Assembly (NCBI GenBank): GCA_003116995.1
Contig: BDSL01000059.1
Coordinates: 496,001 to 560,000, forward strand
From: Yamagishiella unicocca
Lineage: Eukaryota > Chlorophyta > Chlorophyceae > Chlamydomonadales > Volvocaceae
Direction: 5' to 3'
DNA: 64,000 bases
Shown: in pieces, positions 10,180-21,000 of the stretch
Position numbering within the stretch: position 1 is the first letter of the stretch
Layout of the letters: each line of letters begins with the position of its first letter
Translations under genes and position numbers: made by a program
Notes under the pieces: generated by a model
Seen by the model: the letters and a program-made list of their open reading frames with translations, nothing else
Database searches by the model: none
Told to the model about the DNA's origin: nothing

Positions 10180-13100
10180 TTAACGGCGATTGAGGAGCCG
10201 CTGCGCCTGCGGTGTATCGAAGAACGCCGACAACCTTACGGGCATCACCACTCTTACGCCGCCGTCTGCGTCGCCAGCTCGTCGGAGCACCGGCTCCTGC
10301 AGGCAACGAATATGAGGGGTGGCAGGAAACCCGTGGGGGCCGGCGGAGCGTGGCCATGAAAGCGGCTGATGTGAGGGCCAGAACGGCAACGCAGAACAGT
10401 CGCCCTTGGCACTCGTTCCCCAGACCCCCCAACCCTAGCCAAACCTTAGTCAGCCGAACCTTAGTCGCAGCGCAACTCAACAAACCTCCTTCGCCAGCTC
10501 ACGCGACTCCCCTGAGCTAGCAGAAGCCAGCATCCCCGATGGGTTCACCCAATCCCACACATGCGTTTTCCTTACAACTTCCCACAAGCACGTTCGTTCG
10601 GCTCCACGTTTGGAACCTACGCGATTCCATATTTCCTCATATTTCCCAACTAACATACACTCCGCCCGACCCACTAAAAAATAGTGGTGAAAAAGCGTCA
10701 CCTACCTCCTTCCGTCCGTCCCGGTACATGTGTCGGTAGAAGCAGCTGGTGGAAAAGGGGCAGGTGCCCTCGCCGAAGTCAAAGTGCCTGCAATCAATGG
10801 ACGCCAGCTTGGCCCGATATGTTGCCACGACGTCCGCCTTCTCCTCCGCCGTCGCGGGCCACACCAGCGAAGGCGTCACAAAGTGCGTGGATGTACGGCA
10901 AATGGGGCACGTGCGTACGGCGGTGTCGGTTGCGAGCGTGGTGTCATTGGTGCGCTCGCGCCAGGAGCGGATGCAGGGGAGGCAGAAGGGGTGGTCGCAG
11001 GCCATCAGGCCGAAGCGCCGGTCCTGCACACTGCGGGGACGGAGGGACGGAGGGTCGGAGGGACGGAGGGTCGGAGGGTCGGAGGGACGGAGGGCGGAAC
11101 GGACGAGGTGGGAGTTAAGAGCGGGGTCCGAGCCGGGGGGCGGCCGGGGAAGGGGTGAGAGGGTGACGGGGGGAAGGCCAGTGGCAGGGAGCTGGTCGCA
11201 AGCTTCATCGACGTCAGCTGCATTGCCAGCCAGCCCAATAGCTGCCAGCTACCCCAGCGCCCACCATCTCCCTCTGTCCAGGCAGCAGCGCCGGGTCCCT
11301 CAGCCCGGCATCCCACCTGGATTTGGACAGGACCGGCTCCAGGCAAATGCCGCATTCCACGTCGGCACTGCGCAGCCGTGCCTCCAGCCGCTCGTGACGC
11401 AGCCGGCAGGTCTCCCCGTGCTCCGCGGCAGCTTCGGGGTTGTACGGGTGGATCCGGAACTTGCGGCAAATCTGGGGTTGAAAGGATGAGCGGCGGTGCA
11501 AGGGGCAGGATTGAGGACGGACTGGCTACCGGCGGTGCGTCGACGGCGAAGCGCACTGCTCATGGTGTGGCGCGTGTCGGTGCAGCGGAAGGAGGTGCGG
11601 GGAAAGGCAGTGATGTAGGATCCTTAGTGCCTAAGACCACACGCAATGATGCCTTCCTCCCCAACCCACGCAACCACGCCCCACTAAAGACAAACCCACC
11701 GAACGGTTTCCCACTTGGTTCCCTGATCCACGGGCTTTCCTCAGCCCACCATCAGACCACCGTACCCCCCCCCAACACGCCATCATTGTCTCCTCCCTCT
11801 TAATACCGCACACGCCACCAACTCCCCCGCCGTCCCTTCACCGACCCGCCGCGCCCCCCTCCCCGCCTCATGCCTCCCACCTCGCACTCCAAGCCGTGTA
11901 TCAGAGGGCAGTCCTCCCCCTCCGCGCAGCGCCCGTGCAGTGCGAAGTCCGGACATAGCTCAACATCCGCCGGGTCCACAGGATCCATCGCCGCTGCCGC
12001 TGCCGCTGCCGCCGCCGCCGCCGCTAACGTACCGTCGCCGCTGCCGCCCTGCTCCCAAGGATGCGGGTGCCCTGCCCACGCGGAGGCTGCGGCACCAGCC
12101 CCGTCGGTGGGAGGTTCCGCCATGCCCCTTCGCGCCACCATACGCGCTTCCGCCACCAGTCCCACATCGTCATCTACTATGACCAGTCCCACGTCCTCCA
12201 CCGCTTCCTCTGCCCCGACGGATGAGGACATCGCAACCACAGGCGCCTCTCCTTCCGCCTCCGCTTCCACCTCCGCTTCCACCTCCGCTTCCCCCGCCCC
12301 TTCCACCTCTGCTTCCTCCGCCCCTTCCGCCTCCGCTTCCCCCGCCCCTTCCGCATCCGCTTCCCCCGCCCCTTCCGCCTCCGCTTCCTCCGGCCCTTCC
12401 GCCTCCGCTTCCTCCGGCCCTTCCGCCTCCACTTCCTCCGCCGCTACTGCCTCGTAAACTTGCTCCGCGCCGTCCAATCCACCCCCACCATGACCGCCGC
12501 CATTACCAGCTCCGACGACCTGCTGCGTCTGCTGCTCGTCAGGACGATACTCGTCGAAGAACTCTTCATCGTCTTCGTCATAGTACTCCTCGTTGTACTC
12601 GTCGTACGCTCCATGATAAACCTCGCCGTACACCCCTCCGCCCCCAGCACCGCCTCCAGGCCGGGCGGCCCACGGTCCCGCCGCCTGCTGCACACGGCCC
12701 GCAATGCCGCCCCTCGCCCCCGAGTCCCCACCCACCCGGGTGGCGCCGTACGATGGTACAGCGCCGCCGCCGCCGCCGCCGAGGCTGCGCGGCAGGCACG
12801 AGGTGTCATGTGGGCCGGGCGCATCTCGGGTCCACGTGTATCGGTCGCCACGAACAGCCCCGCTACTGCCGCCGCCTCGGCCGCCGGTGGCCGCTGCTTG
12901 CGGCCTCTGTTGCTGCTGCTGTTGCGACTGGCCGCCGGCCCCAGATCCGGTGTCGCGGTTTGCTTTCCAGTACTCTGGTCGCTTGTGGTCGTAGCGGCAC
13001 CGATCGCCGTAGGCGCAGTGGCCGGCTAGGTAAAATTTGCACACCTTTAGGAGGCGGGCCGGCAACGGCAGCACAAATTTTCAATGCAGTGTGATGAGGG

Positions 13101-13558
13101 GGGCTCTTAGGACCTAGTTTCTCGGGCGGTCCATGTCACACGGTGCTTTTTATATATCAGCCATTCGCAGGTGGTAGCTGGCTGCTGCGGCGCAGCCGTG
13201 GTGCTTCATTGCTTGCTGCACCCAAGCGCCCCTTTGAAGGCATCGATACCCGCATCATTGTGACCCCCCTCCCGATCCCTCGCCGCTGACCTGGTTGGGC
13301 ATGTCTGAAAAGTTGTGGGAGAAGGCGCAATCCGCACCGTACCGGCATATGCCGGACATATGGTACTTGCATAGTATCTGGGACCTGAGCGGTGAAGGGC
13401 GGCATATTTGGTGCGGCGTGGAAGGTCGGTGGTGCGAAGGGCTTTAGGGCTTTGCTCCAGTACTGGGCTGCGAGCTGGCGGGTGCAGTGGCGGGTTCAGA
13501 GCGTGCGTGCTGCATGGGTTGAGGGGCGGGGCGGAGGGACTACCCACTTGTCGGACAT
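10180..13558 (-). CDS. MKRN: makorin-type RING/CCCH zinc-finger E3 ubiquitin ligase
   Basis: Six exons join in phase on the minus strand: 13544-13558, 13291-13377, 11881-13044, 11317-11471, 10706-11030 and 10180-10296 (620 residues). Order of domains: CCCH finger 1 (C8, C16, C22, H26), CCCH finger 2 (C36, C44, C50, H54), a long low-complexity insert rich in Gly, Ala and Glu, CCCH finger 3 (C398, C407, C413, H417), a C3HC4 RING (C462, C465, C485, H487, C490, C493, C515, C518) and CCCH finger 4 (C554, C564, C570, H574). This order is diagnostic of makorins, RNA-binding ubiquitin ligases. The insert (about residues 60-390) contains Glu/Ala/Gly tandem repeats and an alanine run. The five-codon first exon and the 38-residue last exon (ending LLNRR) are the least certain parts. 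The gene is divergent from RPL21. Confidence 0.9.
11038..11101. repeat. GGAGGGACG/GGAGGGTCG short tandem repeat
   Basis: About seven imperfect copies of a GGAGGG(A/T)CG unit lie in makorin intron 4, just inside the acceptor of exon 5. Confidence 0.8.
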
Positions 13559-14105
13559 GGCTTGTATTCCAAGGGCAGGCTTTGTTGTGAGTAACGTGCG
13601 CTTTGGCTAACTGGCTGACGAGACCTCAGGTCGTTCGGTTGCGTCCCCGGGGTCGCTGCCGATTTGTGTGTGTACACGGAGGCCTAGTGGGAGGTGCAGG
13701 TTAGAGGAATGGTTATGTTTTGATGTGAGCTTAAATTACAGAGAGGGAACCCTCGCGCGCGCTGGTAAAGGGATGCAGCAACACCGATGGTCCCGGGTTG
13801 TGGCTGAAGCCGACAAATTGTGAGACTAGAGATTGTTATAGTCTATACGAATATATCAGACGCATGTCTCTCGGTGGGATTGGGGCGGAATGCTTCTTGT
13901 GCGCGCCATTCCGCTCCAGGGTGGCCAGCCGGCCGCCTACTTGGGCTGGCACCGACTCCTACGGCTCTCTCTTTTTCGGCCTAGTTGCCTTTTGGTGCGT
14001 TTGCATGTTCTTTACTGCTGCTGAATATATTCCTTGCTTCTTCGGGGCGCCTCGTTCACTTTTGGGGTGCATCGCTGCTTTCGCAGAACAAAAGAGCAAG
14101 GAAAG
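13559..14105. promoter_or_regulatory. divergent makorin-RPL21 intergenic region
   Basis: The two start codons are 547 bases apart, so this interval holds both promoters and 5' UTRs. A pyrimidine-rich tract (CTCTCTCTTTTTCGG near 13965) could mark the RPL21 transcription start, as pyrimidine tracts are usual in ribosomal-protein mRNAs. Elements were not tested. Confidence 0.45.
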
Positions 14106-16962
14106 ATGCCGGGCGGTCAAGGTCTTCGTGCCCGCACGCGGCATATGTTTGCCCGTGGCTTCCGCCAGAAGGGCTTCATTTCGCTGACGACGTACCTGCG
14201 CAACTTCAAGCTTGGTGACTATGTGGACATCAAGGTCAATGGTGCCATCCACAAGGTGCGCAAAGCAGGAACGATATCTGATCATTCAGTTGCGACGTGT
14301 GCGGCGCGGTCCAGCCGCCGAAAACTGTGTGCGCCGTCGCTGACGCTTGGAAGGCGGCCATGCTCGCGTATTTGCGCAGGGTATGCCCCACAAGTGGTAC
14401 CAGGGCAAGACTGGCATCGTCTGGAACGTTACCAAGCGCGCCATCGGCGTGGAGGTCAACAAGCGGGTAAGCATGCCGCAGACCGGCTGACTGGGCCTTT
14501 CCTCAGCGTGTTGCGGGTGTGTCACAAGGGCCGAGGGTTGTACACATGAAATATAGTTGGTTCCCATATGCCCTGGACCACCGTTTCTCTGGAGCAACTG
14601 GCGGCTCCTGGCGTGATGTTACTACAGCGGAGAGCAGCGCAGTTGCGGACACATGCTACCTGGGTGTTTGATTGCATCACCAAACGTCGCTATCTGGTAG
14701 CGCGCTTACCGGCGAAGCGTCGTGGACCCTCATGGCTGGAGCAACTACTGCAGCAGCCTCAGGCAACGTCTGTGGGGCCCTGGCGGTGCAGCTGCTGCAA
14801 CGAGCAGCAGCGTCAGGAGCACGCAGGCGTGGGCCTTCTTTGAGGTTCTCCTCAGGCTTCCAGCCAGCTGGCCCATGGCAGCAAGCGGAGCAAGGGAAGG
14901 TGGGGAAGAGCCCCCGGCCTCACGCCCCTGCAGGGGCAAGAATAATGGTGGGATTGCAGCGACGGGGATTGCAACCAGGCGGCAACGGGGCACCTTCAGT
15001 GCCTTCGTACAGGTTCCGGACGGCCATTGCCGGCGGTGCGACTATCAACAACCAGCCAGAGCGGGCGGTCCAGATTACAGCTGGTCGGTCGCAGGGCAGG
15101 GATACGGTGCCGTTTAAATGGTAGCAGCGGGTGGGATCCAAGACAAAAAATTGGCTGCGCATGTAGACCCCCACTTGGAGCCCCATACGTGCTGTGGGTG
15201 TATCCTCGTATGGCGCGCAGCTTGCTCTTCGGCAGTCCCGGCACGGCGATTGCGGCGCACAGCTTGTATGCAGCAGCGGGCATCCGGCCAAAAGGGCGTC
15301 AGCGTGGGTATCAGCCAGCGGGCCTAAGTGGAGCAGTAACGCTCAATTTTCAGCCTTGGCGTATGGCTGATGTCATTGCGATTGTGGAGAGCGCGTTCTG
15401 TAGGGTTGATGGCATACTTGACTGTCCCAGTAATTTCAGAACCCCCACAGCCGGCATACGTCATTGTGAGAGCATGCTCGGCGTCAAGGCCGCTGCCAGT
15501 GAGCCACACGCCATTGCCTCGCGACCCAAATCAGCGTCTGCGCCGTCGTCGATGTCGAACGCAGATTATATTTTTTGGGCCTGCACAGCCACTACATTAC
15601 CTTCACCAGCCTCGGGTTCATCTACTGCGAGCACCGACACATCATCAGGCAACTGCTGAGCGGGACGGACGCCCCCCGGCACCGCATCACAACCTCACCA
15701 CCACCACCATAATCGCATGTAATCTCCCGGCCGGGGGTCACAGGACACATAACCCGCAAGGCGACATCCGTCCATCTGTCCGTCCGGTGCACCCCACCCC
15801 CTCGTCTTGTCAGGTGGGCCACCGCATCATGAAGAAGCGCATCCACGTGCGTGTGGAGCACATCGTGCCGTCGCGCTGCCGCGAGGAGTTCCTGACCCGC
15901 CGCGCCTCCAACGACCAGGCTAAGGCTGCGGCCAAGGCCAAGGGCGGTGAGTGGACCCACCCACGGGCTGGGCTTTGCAGGGATTGCGTGGTTGGGTGGG
16001 GGGTGCGGGGCAGTGGTGGCTGGCTGCGGTGCGAAGGGGTGGGGGGTGTCCTTCCCCTTGTGCGGAGGGGTGGAGGGGGTGCGGTTTGGTCCTGGGTGTT
16101 GGACCAGGTGGCGGGAAGTGTACATCCAGGGCATTAAGCTGTGCCACTGTAGCGGCGGGTCGGACTAAGAGGGGAAACTTGTTTGGTTTCGGAGGAGGAG
16201 CGTTTATTGGGTCGAATGGCTCGCGAGGCCTGGATGCTGCGGCCGTGTGGGCACATATGGGGTCCACTGCCGGAGGGGTCCCAGCGCTTGCCTGGAGCAT
16301 TGCATGACACCCCTGTTAATGGAAAGCGAAGATCGGCGGGGGGAGGATACATGAACCATTTATTCGCGAACGATGGATATGGTGCGCTGCGTCGATGGCG
16401 ATTATTTGCCCCAGAACCTTTGAAACTTTTACGCCGCCGCACGAATACCAGCACACTATTGGCGGTTGGGGCGCGACTTGTCGGGAGTGTGGCACGAACC
16501 TAATGCCATCAGATGGTGCGGAGGAGGGTACCAGCAGGGCGCAGCAAGGCGGATTGCGACGCCTAAGGGGAGGGTCCCGGCGCATTTGTTGCTGAGGTCC
16601 GGCGCTGCTGACTGGCCTTACTAGCGCTGCGGGGTTCGTATTGGGTCGGACTACGCTACACTAAATGGGGTGCATTGGGACAAGGGGTTCCACCAAGCAA
16701 AGATGCTTCTTTCCGCCACCATGGCAGGCGCGCCATTGCAGCTGGCAGCACGTTTGCACACGAACATAAGGCATGTTTGGGGGGAAGGATGTAGATCGAC
16801 CTGGGCTAAATGTAGCTGTGCCTCCCTGCCTGCCATGCAGAGCCCGCACCCAACACGAAGCGTGTCCCCGTGGGCCCGCGCGGCGGCTTCGAGCTGATCC
16901 CGGATAAGGTGGAGACCATTGCCGCCATCCCCTACGACATTATCAAGGAGGGCCTGGTATAA
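14106..16962 (+). CDS. RPL21: 60S ribosomal protein eL21
   Basis: Four exons join in phase: 14106-14255, 14380-14466, 15814-15946 and 16841-16962 (163 residues, the usual eL21 length). The protein starts [15 protein letters not shown], contains [15 protein letters not shown], then [18 protein letters not shown] and the [13 protein letters not shown] segment typical of eL21, and ends EGLV. It is a structural protein of the large cytosolic ribosomal subunit near the central protuberance. Introns 2 (1347 bases) and 3 (894 bases) are long for such a gene. I searched them for C/D snoRNA boxes and found no convincing pair. The exon order and phases leave little doubt about the model. Confidence 0.97.
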
Positions 16963-17212
16963 AAGGTGCGCTTGGGTACGGTACGCATCAAGAGGCGAGT
17001 GTAGCAGCACCGCATGAGACCACGTCACGTCACCAACAAGCAAATCCGCAACGGAGCACAAGGATTGCCGTGGAGGCCTCAGTAAGGTTGTGTCTGGTGG
17101 CTGTGTACGCTGTAGTAGATCATCTGCCACTGCTGACGCCCTTCTGCGCCCGCCCATCTCTTCCCCCTGCAGGCTGGTTTTGTGCTGGCATGTACGGTTG
17201 CTGTCGCGGACC

Positions 17213-17217
17213 TGTAA
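17213..17217 (+). terminator. TGTAA polyadenylation signal of RPL21
   Basis: TGTAA, about 250 bases after the stop codon. Confidence 0.6.
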
Positions 17218-17439
17218 CACTTCGTGTGCTGAACGGGCTCGTTGCTCTGACGTCTCGCCAGCACGAGCCTCGAGCTTGGAGCGCGCTTATCTTCAGCGGC
17301 AGCAGCAGCCCATGGCTTGCAGGCGCGCATGGAGATGCACAGCGTTGCGCAACTTAGATGCAACAGCCACGGAATTACGTAGCAGCATCAAACGCGTAGG
17401 ACTATGATAGGATCTGAGGCACACGTGCGAGCGCGGGCG

Positions 17440-17444
17440 TTACA
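17440..17444 (-). terminator. TGTAA polyadenylation signal of XRCC3
   Basis: The plus strand reads TTACA, giving TGTAA on the XRCC3 strand about 180 bases past its stop. RPL21 and XRCC3 therefore converge with their 3' UTR ends roughly 220 bases apart. Confidence 0.55.
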
Positions 17445-17620
17445 CAAATTTATGACCTTCGCAACCACCGAAGGTTTAGTCGGTCGCATGGTTAGTTATC
17501 CGCAGCGGCATACCATCCTCTGACCGCAAGGTACCTGGAGCCGATGGTTTGCAACACTTGCGGCCCGATCAGAGGCAGCGCGGAGGTTTGCACCCTGATT
17601 GCTTCGGGGAGCACCCATGG

Positions 17621-20490
17621 CTAATGGTTTGTCACATGTTGCGGATGCTGAGGGTACATGTGGTGGCTGACCTGGCCCGCCCCTCCGTCATTGCCGTCGT
17701 CATCAGCCAGACCCCACACGCCGTCTTGGTCTACCCGAAAGCAGCAGAATGAGTGGGGCAGATGCGGTGCGAAGACGACCTGTAATTGTAGCAGCACGGG
17801 TGGCAGGGCCGTCGGCGCTATAAACAAGGAAAGCACTTATTGTATGCAAGACCACACCAGACAAAGGCTTCAGCTAACACACACCAGAAAAAGGCTTCAG
17901 CTAACGCACAGCGCCCTCTTAGGGGACACGATGGGCAAGCCAGCGCCCCCACTATTTACTACGCATCCAGTCTCAGCGGGGCACCACCTGCAGGCTGCGG
18001 ACGACTCCGCCGTTCCACGCGTCGTGCCGGGCCACAAACAGTCGGCAGTTGACGCAGTTGGCCCATGCTAAGCCGAGCGCCGGCAGCACCCGGCGACCCG
18101 AGCTGACCAGCGGCGCAGCGCGGGAGCCCCCTGCGCCCCCCTGCTGCTGGCCTCGGAGGGTGCTTGGGAGGCCCTGCAGGGCGCAATGGGTCGTCACCCG
18201 GAGAGGGGCGTCTCGGAAATGGGTTGGGGTTGCCCTAGATTGAAGGGGTGGGTGTACTGGAACGGTGCGCCGCCGCGGGGCCAAACAATAAAACGATATG
18301 CGAAGTTGTCCAGAGTCGAGATTCAGGAGCCGCGGGCCGCCCGGAGCTCACCATTTCAATAGCCCCTGTGTCGTGGTTGATGTCGTCCATGACCTGGTTG
18401 GTCAGCAGCACCGCCAGCTGGTGCTGCTGGGCCAGTCGCTGAGCCGCCGCGGAGGGGGAGCAGTAAGCGGGTTGGGGCGGGGAAGGTACGGGGAGAATCC
18501 GCACGCGAATATCACAATGAAACCGATACGATACCGTTCGTCGCGGCCACTGTACTAGGCTTGCACACCTATAGCTCCATGCAGACGTGCGAGACACCAG
18601 CAGCGGGGTATTAGAGTGCAACCACGCAGAGAGCGAGCAGGTGATGTCCTGCGAGCACCACTGTGCGCGGCAGGCCTGCCTGCCCTGCGCGGTGTGCCCA
18701 ACCACCTACCTACCTTGAGCAGCGTAGACAGCCCAAAGAGCTGCGCAGCCCGCCGGTGCAGCTGCTGCACCTGCAGGCGCATTGGGGATAGGCCGAGAAG
18801 GGTGAGGAATATCGTACGGCAACAAGGTACGACAGATGCAACAACGTGGCGGGCTGGTGGCTGTAGATGCCGTGGTGCCTCCAGAGCGGTGTCAGTTGCG
18901 CCGGCCCGCTCCCCCATGCACACGCACCCACGCACCCACCCACCCACCTGCGGCTCATCGCCCTCAGCCCCCGTGTCCCGGAACACTCGCGCGACCGAGT
19001 CGATCACAATCAGCCGGACCTGGGGGCCGGGCGGCGAGAAGGCGCACAGCAGGGCGGGGCCAAACATGCTTCGCCGGACAGCAAGCGCCACGTGGCAAGC
19101 AGGTGACCCGTGGGACGGCGCTAGTCTGGGCTGCAGCACACCATATGCGCAGCTTTGGGAACCTCAGGAGCTGCGCCCAAGGGAGTTGCTGAGCTCGTGG
19201 TGCCCGCCCCCCCCACTACGCATCTGGTCGGTATTCGGGCGGGTCGGGACTGGGACTCCGACTAGGACTGGGACTGGGACCGGACCGCGATGTCCGCTCT
19301 CCCATAGCGCACCAACTCCCACAGTTCTCCTGCTAGCGCCCAAAACCGGTTCTGCGAAAAGTTTACGTGCGTCGCGCGGGGTCCTCGCTTCCTTTCGTCT
19401 CGCCGTAGCCGATATAGCTTAGCCGCCAAAGGTCATATTACGACCTTCGGCTTTCGTATCCCCAACCCAGTTCTCCCGCATGCATCTCAAAACTTCTGTT
19501 TTAAACGATTTTTTCGGACATCCACGGGTTTCCCTCGAACCCCCACAATGCCCTGGCAATGGGACGCGGCCGCACCCGCCGCGGAACCCCCGATGTCGCT
19601 GCCGCCGCCGCCGCCGCTGCCTCCCTCTCCAGCAGCGCCTCAAGCTGTCGCACGGACCTCAGCAGGTCATCGGGGCTGGCGATGGGACGCTCCTCAATCA
19701 GCACGTGGGACAGGCTGACGTCCGAGCGACTGGCAGTGCGAGAGCGGTTGGGGTGGTCAGGACAGTTGGGCGGTGTAGCCCGGTGGGTGCGTGTGGTTTA
19801 GGGTAACAGCGGGGTAGATAGAGGAAGGATAACTGGTGCTGGGCGGGTGAGGCGTGAGAAGGCATCCGCCCATCATCTTGACTATCCTCGCCCCTCAGCA
19901 TGCTCTTCGTCTCCTCAATTGTTACATCCCAGAGTAGAGGAGTACCAGCCTGTGACGATGACACCGCATGCAGGCTTGGCCGCCCCACACGTCTTACCCA
20001 TTGAAGCGATGAGCGAGGATAGACTGGAGCCGCTCGACTGGCGGCTTGCCCTCGGTGTATATGTACCTGGGAGAGTCCCATAGAGGGCGTTAGGCACGAG
20101 CACGACACAGTCCGGGACGATCAATTGATCATGGTCTGTGCCGCAGGGGATGTTTTGCGCATTTGGGTCGCGTGCATATGCATGATATCGACGATTAAGA
20201 CTTACACAGCTCTGCCGCCTAGTCCGCCCTCACTTTTTGGCAACTGCACCGTCAGCAGGCTCTGAAGGACCAGCTGAGTTTTCCCCGCTGCTGCTTCACC
20301 TACAGGTGCAGTTCGTCATGCCATCCATTACACCCGATTTCCGCGCGACCTCCCATTAATTCTCCAGGTTACCTGTAAGCTCGGTAATCGTTCCGCATGG
20401 TATGCCGCCACGTAGAAATCCGTCAAGCACGGCGCAACCAAGTGTTGCCTTAAGCTGGGTCTCTTGCGTCAGGTCGATAGGGCGCAGCAT
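17621..20490 (-). CDS. XRCC3: XRCC3-like RAD51 paralogue (DNA repair)
   Basis: Nine exons join in phase on the minus strand: 20373-20490, 20206-20299, 19998-20066, 19576-19729, 18948-19019, 18714-18770, 18352-18438, 17988-18173 and 17621-17779 (331 residues). The RecA core has a Walker A motif GEAAAGKT (residues 40-47), a YIYTEG segment, Walker B LIVIDS (about 148-153), VLLTNQVMDD, and the GRRVLPALGLAWANCVN block followed by VVFAPHLPHS. The last two are characteristic of XRCC3. RAD51C-XRCC3 acts in homologous recombination and Holliday-junction processing. The start at 20490 gives a short plant-type N-terminus without the helix-hairpin-helix region of animal XRCC3. A 5' exon further up is possible but not seen. 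The last 16 residues could instead be trimmed by an extra splice. Confidence 0.92.
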
Positions 20491-21000
20491 GTAGTCAACT
20501 GATATATTAAATAACAATAAGAACCTGTTGCATTTGGGATTTTGCGTTCTAAGCTAGTGCACATTCGTACCATCGCGCGAAGGCGGGAAATTGGCTGCTC
20601 AAAGAGCCGACTGCTTGCGACGCAAAAGCCTGGCATCTCGCACTAATTGCTTGAAGTAGTTACTTTTAAGGGCCATTTACGAATGACTGAAACCTTGTCT
20701 TGCAGTTTGGCTTTATTCGGAAATCAGTTATTTAACTGGTATTTACATATCAGCCGGAATCGGTTTTCGTGCTTAAAGTCATTACTGCAATTTTATAACC
20801 CGATCTTTGAAATTTACAAAAGCCTCAGCCTCTTTCCCCATTTCAGTTAAAAAATAAAACGCAAACGAGTCATCTAGCACACAGATCGGACACGGATCCA
20901 AACCACATACCGGTACATCCTCTAGATTGCTTTGGCTTTTTGTTTAGTATTATTTACCTGGTTACGTCTTTTGCGCGTTGATAATGAGTGACTTATGTGG
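20491..21000. other. AT-rich block upstream of XRCC3
   Basis: Most of this stretch, especially 20640-20990, is clearly AT-richer than anything nearby, with runs such as TTTTATAACC and AAAAAATAAAA. It includes a 67-codon plus-strand ORF (20647-20850) with many Phe, Leu and Ser and no recognisable domain. It may be XRCC3 promoter and 5' UTR, an organelle-DNA insertion or a decayed element. No gene is called. Confidence 0.5.

Noticed and set aside
20647..20850. 67-codon ORF in the AT-rich block
   Set aside because: The composition is that of low-GC non-coding DNA and no domain or homologue is recognisable.
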